Part shown: in pieces, positions 4,654 through 7,052 of the stretch
Layout of the letters: every line of letters begins with the position of its first letter
How positions within the stretch are numbered: the first letter of the stretch is position 1
Source of the DNA: Nitrososphaera sp.
Lineage (GTDB): Archaea; Thermoproteota; Nitrososphaeria; Nitrososphaerales; Nitrososphaeraceae
DNA: 7,052 bases
Direction of reading: 5' to 3'
NCBI GenBank assembly: GCA_025450475.1
Contig: JANWHJ010000048.1
Span: 1 to 7,052 of the forward strand
The notes under the pieces: generated by a model
Told to the model about the DNA's origin: nothing
Database searches by the model: none
The model's input: the letters and a program-made list of their open reading frames with translations, nothing else
Made by a program: the position numbers and the translations under genes

Positions 4654-4908
4654 TTAGTTGAGGTCCCTGAGGGATGGCGGGATCTCGGCTTCTTTCTCTG
4701 TAATTATTTTTGCCGGCGGCAGGCCGTATTGCTCTCGAAGATCTTCCTGCTGGCCTCTCATCACTTGGTTGGAAAAATTCGAGCCGGGCATGTGTCCAAA
4801 CTCGATGTAAAGCACTATTACTATAGCCAGGGAAACCCCCATGACCAGGATCGACCAAGCGATCGTCCTCATGTGAGGGCTATTGCCGTAGCCGCCTTCG
4901 TGGGCCAT
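4654..4908 (-). CDS. 84-residue single-pass membrane protein of unknown function
   Basis: ATG 4908 to TAA 4656-4654 encodes 84 residues: a short polar N-terminus (MAHEGGYGNSPHMR), one strongly hydrophobic segment at about 16-37 (AWSILVMGVSLAIVIVLYI) and a charged C-terminal part (about 45-84) containing GQQEDLREQYGLPPAKI and ending PPSLRDLN. No signal-peptide cleavage motif is evident, so the segment looks like a membrane anchor. The frame is open to 5262, but the upstream part is antisense to the RidA-family gene. This ATG sits about 27 bp after the TATA-like TTTTTAAAAA (4931-4940), as expected for a leaderless transcript. I do not recognise the family. Small one-helix proteins are often accessory subunits of respiratory or transport complexes, but nothing here names a partner. 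Confidence 0.7.
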   Translation of the reverse strand: MAHEGGYGNSPHMRTIAWSILVMGVSLAIVIVLYIEFGHMPGSNFSNQVMRGQQEDLREQYGLPPAKIITEKEAEIPPSLRDLN

Positions 4909-4930
4909 ACATTTATCCTGTGAACGATGC

Positions 4931-4940
4931 TTTTTAAAAA
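4931..4940. promoter_or_regulatory. palindromic TATA element between divergent genes
   Basis: TTTTTAAAAA is self-complementary and lies 27 bp (centre to A of ATG) upstream of the membrane-protein gene on the minus strand. On the plus strand it lies about 40 bp before the ATG at 4976. Being symmetric it could recruit TBP for either direction. Confidence 0.5.
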
Positions 4941-4961
4941 TATTTGCATTCTGGAACAACC

Positions 4962-4967
4962 TAAATA
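4962..4967 (+). promoter_or_regulatory. alternative TATA-like box for the RidA-family gene
   Basis: TAAATA is centred about 26 bp before the ATG at 4991. If used, it would start transcription essentially at that codon and make the upstream ATG at 4976 non-coding. Confidence 0.3.
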
Positions 4968-4975
4968 GCACAGGC

Positions 4976-5443
4976 ATGCCACGTTTCCTGATGATAGATG
5001 ACAAGCTTGCTTCTCTTTCCATAACGCTTCCGACACCGCCGGCCTCTGCGGGTTCGTACGTGCCCGTGATCACATCACACAACCTTGCGTTTGTCGCCGG
5101 CCAGATCCCGACTGAGGGAGGGCAGATAAAGTTCAGAGGCAAGGTCGGGAGGGATATCACGCTGGAAGCAGGGCAGCAGGCAGCGCGCCTATGCACCATA
5201 AACGCGCTTGCGCAGCTAAAGTTGGCCCTTGGTAGTCTCGACAGGGTCAGGCGTGCGATCAAGGTAACCGGGTTTGTTAATTGTGAGCCATCTTTTGTCG
5301 ATCAGTCGAAGGTGGTCAACGGTGCATCAGATCTGCTTGTGCAGGTGTTTGGCGAAAATGGCAAGCATGTAAGAGCTGCGGTCGGCGTGAGCAGCCTTCC
5401 AATGGACAGCGCGGTGGAAGTTGAATTCATAGTTGAGATTTGA
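4976..5443 (+). CDS. RidA/YjgF/YER057c/UK114 family protein
   Basis: A protein of 155 residues from ATG 4976, or 150 from ATG 4991, within the family's range for its longer-N-terminus branch. Residues numbered from 4976: the proline-rich lead LPTPPASAGSYVPVI (18-32), strand HNLAFVAGQIPTEGG (35-49), EAGQQAARLCTINALAQLKL (64-83), the RVRRAIKVTGFVNC strand (90-103), and the C-terminal signature RAAVGVSSLPMDSAVEVE (133-150) with Arg133 where RidA binds the substrate carboxylate. Family members form trimers with active sites between subunits and hydrolyse reactive enamines/imines made by PLP enzymes; some have other roles. The start is ambiguous: MIDDKL from 4991 resembles family N-termini and fits the box at 4962. 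A PLP aminotransferase is encoded about 0.6 kb away, on the other strand and not in the same operon. Confidence 0.93.
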   Translation: MPRFLMIDDKLASLSITLPTPPASAGSYVPVITSHNLAFVAGQIPTEGGQIKFRGKVGRDITLEAGQQAARLCTINALAQLKLALGSLDRVRRAIKVTGFVNCEPSFVDQSKVVNGASDLLVQVFGENGKHVRAAVGVSSLPMDSAVEVEFIVEI

Positions 5444-5456
5444 TCGGTATCGACTA

Positions 5457-5465
5457 TTTTTATTT
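5457..5465 (+). terminator. T-rich tract after the RidA-family gene
   Basis: TTTTTATTT begins 14 bp after the TGA stop. Archaeal RNA polymerase stops at T-rich non-template tracts with or without a hairpin; no strong hairpin precedes this one. Confidence 0.35.
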
Positions 5466-5620
5466 GGACGAATTTCTGAAGCAGGATACAGTTTGGTTAT
5501 GCCATACCTTTCACAACCAAAGGAGAATTGTCAGACGGCCGATACGATCTTGAATTGCTGAGCCCTTTAATGAAACTGCGGCTTGCCGTCACCAAGGAAG
5601 TGATGCGGAATCCTATGCGA

Positions 5621-6598
5621 CTAGGCTATCCTGCTGTCAAGGGCCTTGATGAATTCCTGCAGCTTGTCCTTTGGGATCACCGCGCCGCACGCCTTGTCGT
5701 GGCCACCGCCACTCCCTCCAAGCTCCGAAGCGATCTCGTTGGTAAGCCTGCCTAGGTGAACCTTACACGCCGCCGAACCGCGTATCGACACGACATACGA
5801 ATTGATATCTTCTTTGAACTTGTAGACCATCGCCGCAGGCTTGCCTGAGGAGCCGAGCACAAAGTTAACCACCATGCTCGACGACAGTTCGACGGTGCTC
5901 GGAGCGTGAGCTATGTTATCCAACTTTACCACCGACCCTTTTATCGAATCGACCGCGTTTGCCACCTTTTTAGCGTATTTTTCGGCGATTTCAAAGCCTC
6001 CTTTGATGTCGTGGGGATACTTCATCTTCGCCAGAGTGTCAACTATTTTGATGAGAAAGTCGTCTTCATGCTGGCTAGCAGAAATCATGTATGAAAGCGC
6101 GGTCGACTCCAACATCAAGAACTGTCTGTCAAACCTTGGCACGATGGTGGAAGCCACAGGCTTGGCCTCCATATAGTCGGTGAGCGCGCCCATCGCCGCG
6201 AAAAATGCCGCGTGCTCGGGCAGCTTTTTCCTGTATTTCCAAAAAACCTGGGTGCTAGTGCACTCTTCGATTGTGTGAATTAGTGTTACGCCTGTCTTTT
6301 TCAGCGCCTGAACGATCTCTTTGCTGATGTCGTGATGGTCGATGTAGGTTACTTCGGTCCCTGCAGAGACAATCTTGCCGAGCAGCTCAACGAATTTCTG
6401 CTCGTTCTTTTTAGACAGCCCCAGGTCGCATATGAATAGCTGTTCGATCTTATCTTCAGACCCGGCGACTTTTTCCAGCTTGTAGATAAGGTTGGCATAA
6501 TCAACAAGGATAACCTTTTGCACCTCAAACGCTGCCTTTATCATCGTCGCGGAGCAAACGCCGTCAGCGTCCTCCTTGTGAGAAATGCATATGGACAT
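5621..6598 (-). CDS. DHH-DHHA1 family phosphoesterase
   Basis: A 325-residue protein with both halves of the DHH superfamily. The N-terminal motif SHKEDADGVCSA (6-17) supplies His7, Asp10 and Asp12; ICDLG (56-60) gives Asp58; YIDHHD (85-90) is the name-giving DHH motif; ALTDYM (138-143) gives Asp141. These are the expected ligands for two Mn ions. The C-terminal DHHA1 substrate-binding domain ends with GGSGGGHDKACGAV (294-307). Members cleave phosphodiester bonds in nucleotides, oligonucleotides or single-stranded nucleic acid (RecJ-, NrnA- and GdpP-like). At this length without extra domains it is closer to the NrnA/archaeal RecJ-like type than to bacterial RecJ; the substrate cannot be settled by eye. 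All catalytic residues are present, so it should be active. A TATA-like box about 32 bp upstream suggests a leaderless mRNA. Confidence 0.93.
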   Translation of the reverse strand: MSICISHKEDADGVCSATMIKAAFEVQKVILVDYANLIYKLEKVAGSEDKIEQLFICDLGLSKKNEQKFVELLGKIVSAGTEVTYIDHHDISKEIVQALKKTGVTLIHTIEECTSTQVFWKYRKKLPEHAAFFAAMGALTDYMEAKPVASTIVPRFDRQFLMLESTALSYMISASQHEDDFLIKIVDTLAKMKYPHDIKGGFEIAEKYAKKVANAVDSIKGSVVKLDNIAHAPSTVELSSSMVVNFVLGSSGKPAAMVYKFKEDINSYVVSIRGSAACKVHLGRLTNEIASELGGSGGGHDKACGAVIPKDKLQEFIKALDSRIA

Positions 6599-6626
6599 TA
6601 ACTTACAATGAGCTTTTGGGACCCAG

Positions 6627-6633
6627 ATTTAAT
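6627..6633 (-). promoter_or_regulatory. TATA-like box of the DHH phosphoesterase gene
   Basis: The minus strand reads CCATTAAATC, centred about 32 bp upstream of the ATG at 6598. A second AT-rich element, ATTTTAAAC (minus strand, about 6638-6646), lies further upstream and overlaps the base of a small hairpin. Confidence 0.42.
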
Positions 6634-6641
6634 GGTTGTTT

Positions 6642-6658
6642 AAAATGGCGCTGGCCAT
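6642..6658 (-). terminator. small hairpin with short T run between 23S rRNA and the DHH gene
   Basis: On the minus strand ATGGC (6658-6654), a CAGC loop, and GCCAT (6649-6645) form a perfect 5-bp stem that runs into TTTT (6645-6642). It may be a back-up terminator for the rRNA transcript just ahead of the DHH promoter. The stem is short, so confidence is low. Confidence 0.3.
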
Positions 6659-6718
6659 CGTGCAAAGGATCACAAAACTTTACAATTGTTCAATACGTAT
6701 TTCCGGAGCCGCAACTTC

Positions 6719-6778
6719 AAAAATGGTGCTTTGTTGCCACCATACCAGTGGCAAACCACCAATTAAGGTGGCACAAAC
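6719..6778 (-). terminator. paired hairpins plus T6 tract in the 23S 3' flank
   Basis: Read on the minus strand just after the 23S end: CCACC/GGTGG (6757-6761 with 6768-6772, 6-nt loop), then TTGCCAC/GTGGCAA (6735-6741 with 6749-6755, 7-nt loop, perfect 7-bp stem), both enclosed by TTTGT/ACAAA (6731-6735 with 6774-6778). About six bases later comes a run of six T (6724-6719). The whole can act as a transcription end and/or a processing structure of the pre-23S RNA. The other strand of the main pre-23S processing stem would lie outside the window. Confidence 0.45.
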
Positions 6779-6780
6779 AA

Positions 6781-7052
6781 TCCAAGTTCTAGTGCGTTGG
6801 GCTATTGGGAATGGCAGGCTGAACACCTCGCCGAAGCTTGGTGCGTACACCTCCATCCCATCAACGCCATCTTCTATGGCCGCCCTTCTCCTTACGGAAG
6901 GCTGTCTTTTCTCGGGAAAGGCTTCGTCCTTAGATGCTTTCAGGACTTATCCTAAGCAGCTTAGCTGCTCAGCGTGCCCTGTCGGACAGCTGATAAACCA
7001 GAGGCTGCGATGCCCTGTTCCTCTCGTACTAGGGGCAACTTCCCCTCAGACA
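6781..7052 (-). rRNA. 23S ribosomal RNA, 3' end (partial)
   Basis: The minus strand carries the sarcin-ricin loop AGTACGAGAGGAAC (7030-7017), part of the GTP-factor binding site and near-universal in large-subunit rRNA. It is followed by the standard order of the last domain: CTCTGGTTTATCAGCTGTC, then AAGTCCTGAAAGCATCTAAG with the 3'-terminal helices. The mature 3' end is placed near 6781 (GCACTAGAACTTGG) by analogy with other archaeal 23S ends and may be off by about 15 nt. The 5' part runs off the right edge. No 5S gene is recognisable downstream, in line with thaumarchaea, where 5S is usually unlinked from 16S-23S. Confidence 0.97.

Noticed and set aside
4480..4923. 147-residue plus-strand frame and the 141-residue minus-strand frame 4433-4858
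   Set aside because: Both overlap the 51-residue and 84-residue genes out of frame, with Arg/Pro-rich composition typical of shadow frames and no motif.
4909..5262. Upstream extension of the 84-residue membrane-protein frame (to 202 residues)
   Set aside because: It is antisense to the RidA-family gene, and the promoter spacing points to ATG 4908.
5444..5620. Possible C/D box guide RNA or tRNA in the gap between RidA-family and DHH genes
   Set aside because: No convincing C (RTGATGA) and D (CTGA) pair with correct spacing and no T-arm-like GGTTCGANTCC were found on either strand.
5528..5755. 75-residue plus-strand frame with TTG start (begins SDGRYDLELLSPLMKL)
   Set aside because: The second half is antisense to the well-supported DHH gene, no ATG opens it, and upstream sequence in the same frame stops at 5477-5479. 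The first 31 residues read rather naturally, so a degraded gene remnant in this 177-bp convergent gap is not excluded. Conservation search of residues 1-30 would decide.
1..7052. Mobile elements, CRISPR arrays, toxin-antitoxin or defence genes
   Set aside because: No transposase/integrase motifs, no spaced direct repeats and no recognisable defence domains were found; gene content is chromosomal housekeeping.

Overview
The window looks like a piece of a mesophilic ammonia-oxidising thaumarchaeon (Nitrososphaerota), most likely the Nitrososphaera lineage. The reasons are archaeal ribosomal proteins eL39 and eL31 in tandem, a divergent FtsZ-like protein, near-balanced base composition by eye, AT-rich TATA-like boxes about 25-35 bp upstream of most starts (implying leaderless or short-leader mRNAs), and a 23S rRNA 3' end with no 5S gene recognised behind it. 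The lineage is an inference; no search was run.

Layout. The 3' tail of an unrecognised plus-strand gene (to 125) is followed by a divergent tubulin/FtsZ-family protein (225-1190) and a 58-residue eight-cysteine protein (1221-1397). The minus-strand operon eL39 - eL31 - 43-residue CxxC microprotein (2079 down to 1398) abuts that gene tail to tail. Divergent from eL39 is a plus-strand flavin reductase-like protein with a C-terminal Nudix-like domain lacking the catalytic residues (2210-3100). Its 3' end overlaps by 27 bp a minus-strand class III aminotransferase of the glutamate-1-semialdehyde aminomutase type (4405-3074).

A divergent promoter region then serves that gene and a 51-residue zinc-finger-like protein (4496-4651). 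Tail to tail with the latter is an 84-residue single-pass membrane protein (4908-4654), which is divergent from a RidA/YjgF-family protein (from 4976 or 4991 to 5443). A DHH-DHHA1 phosphoesterase (6598-5621) follows on the minus strand, and the 3' end of the 23S rRNA gene (minus strand) closes the window. Its 3' flank folds into paired hairpins followed by a T tract.

What ties it together. This is mostly chromosomal housekeeping: translation (eL39, eL31, 23S), metabolite damage control (RidA), cofactor or amino-acid chemistry (aminotransferase, flavin reductase) and nucleic-acid or nucleotide turnover (DHH). I see no transposase, integrase, CRISPR array or phage gene. The less ordinary content is three very small Cys-rich proteins within 3.5 kb, a tubulin-like protein whose signature loop and catalytic loop are eroded, a flavoprotein with a dead Nudix-type tail behind a perfect 20-bp inverted repeat, and very tight gene packing.
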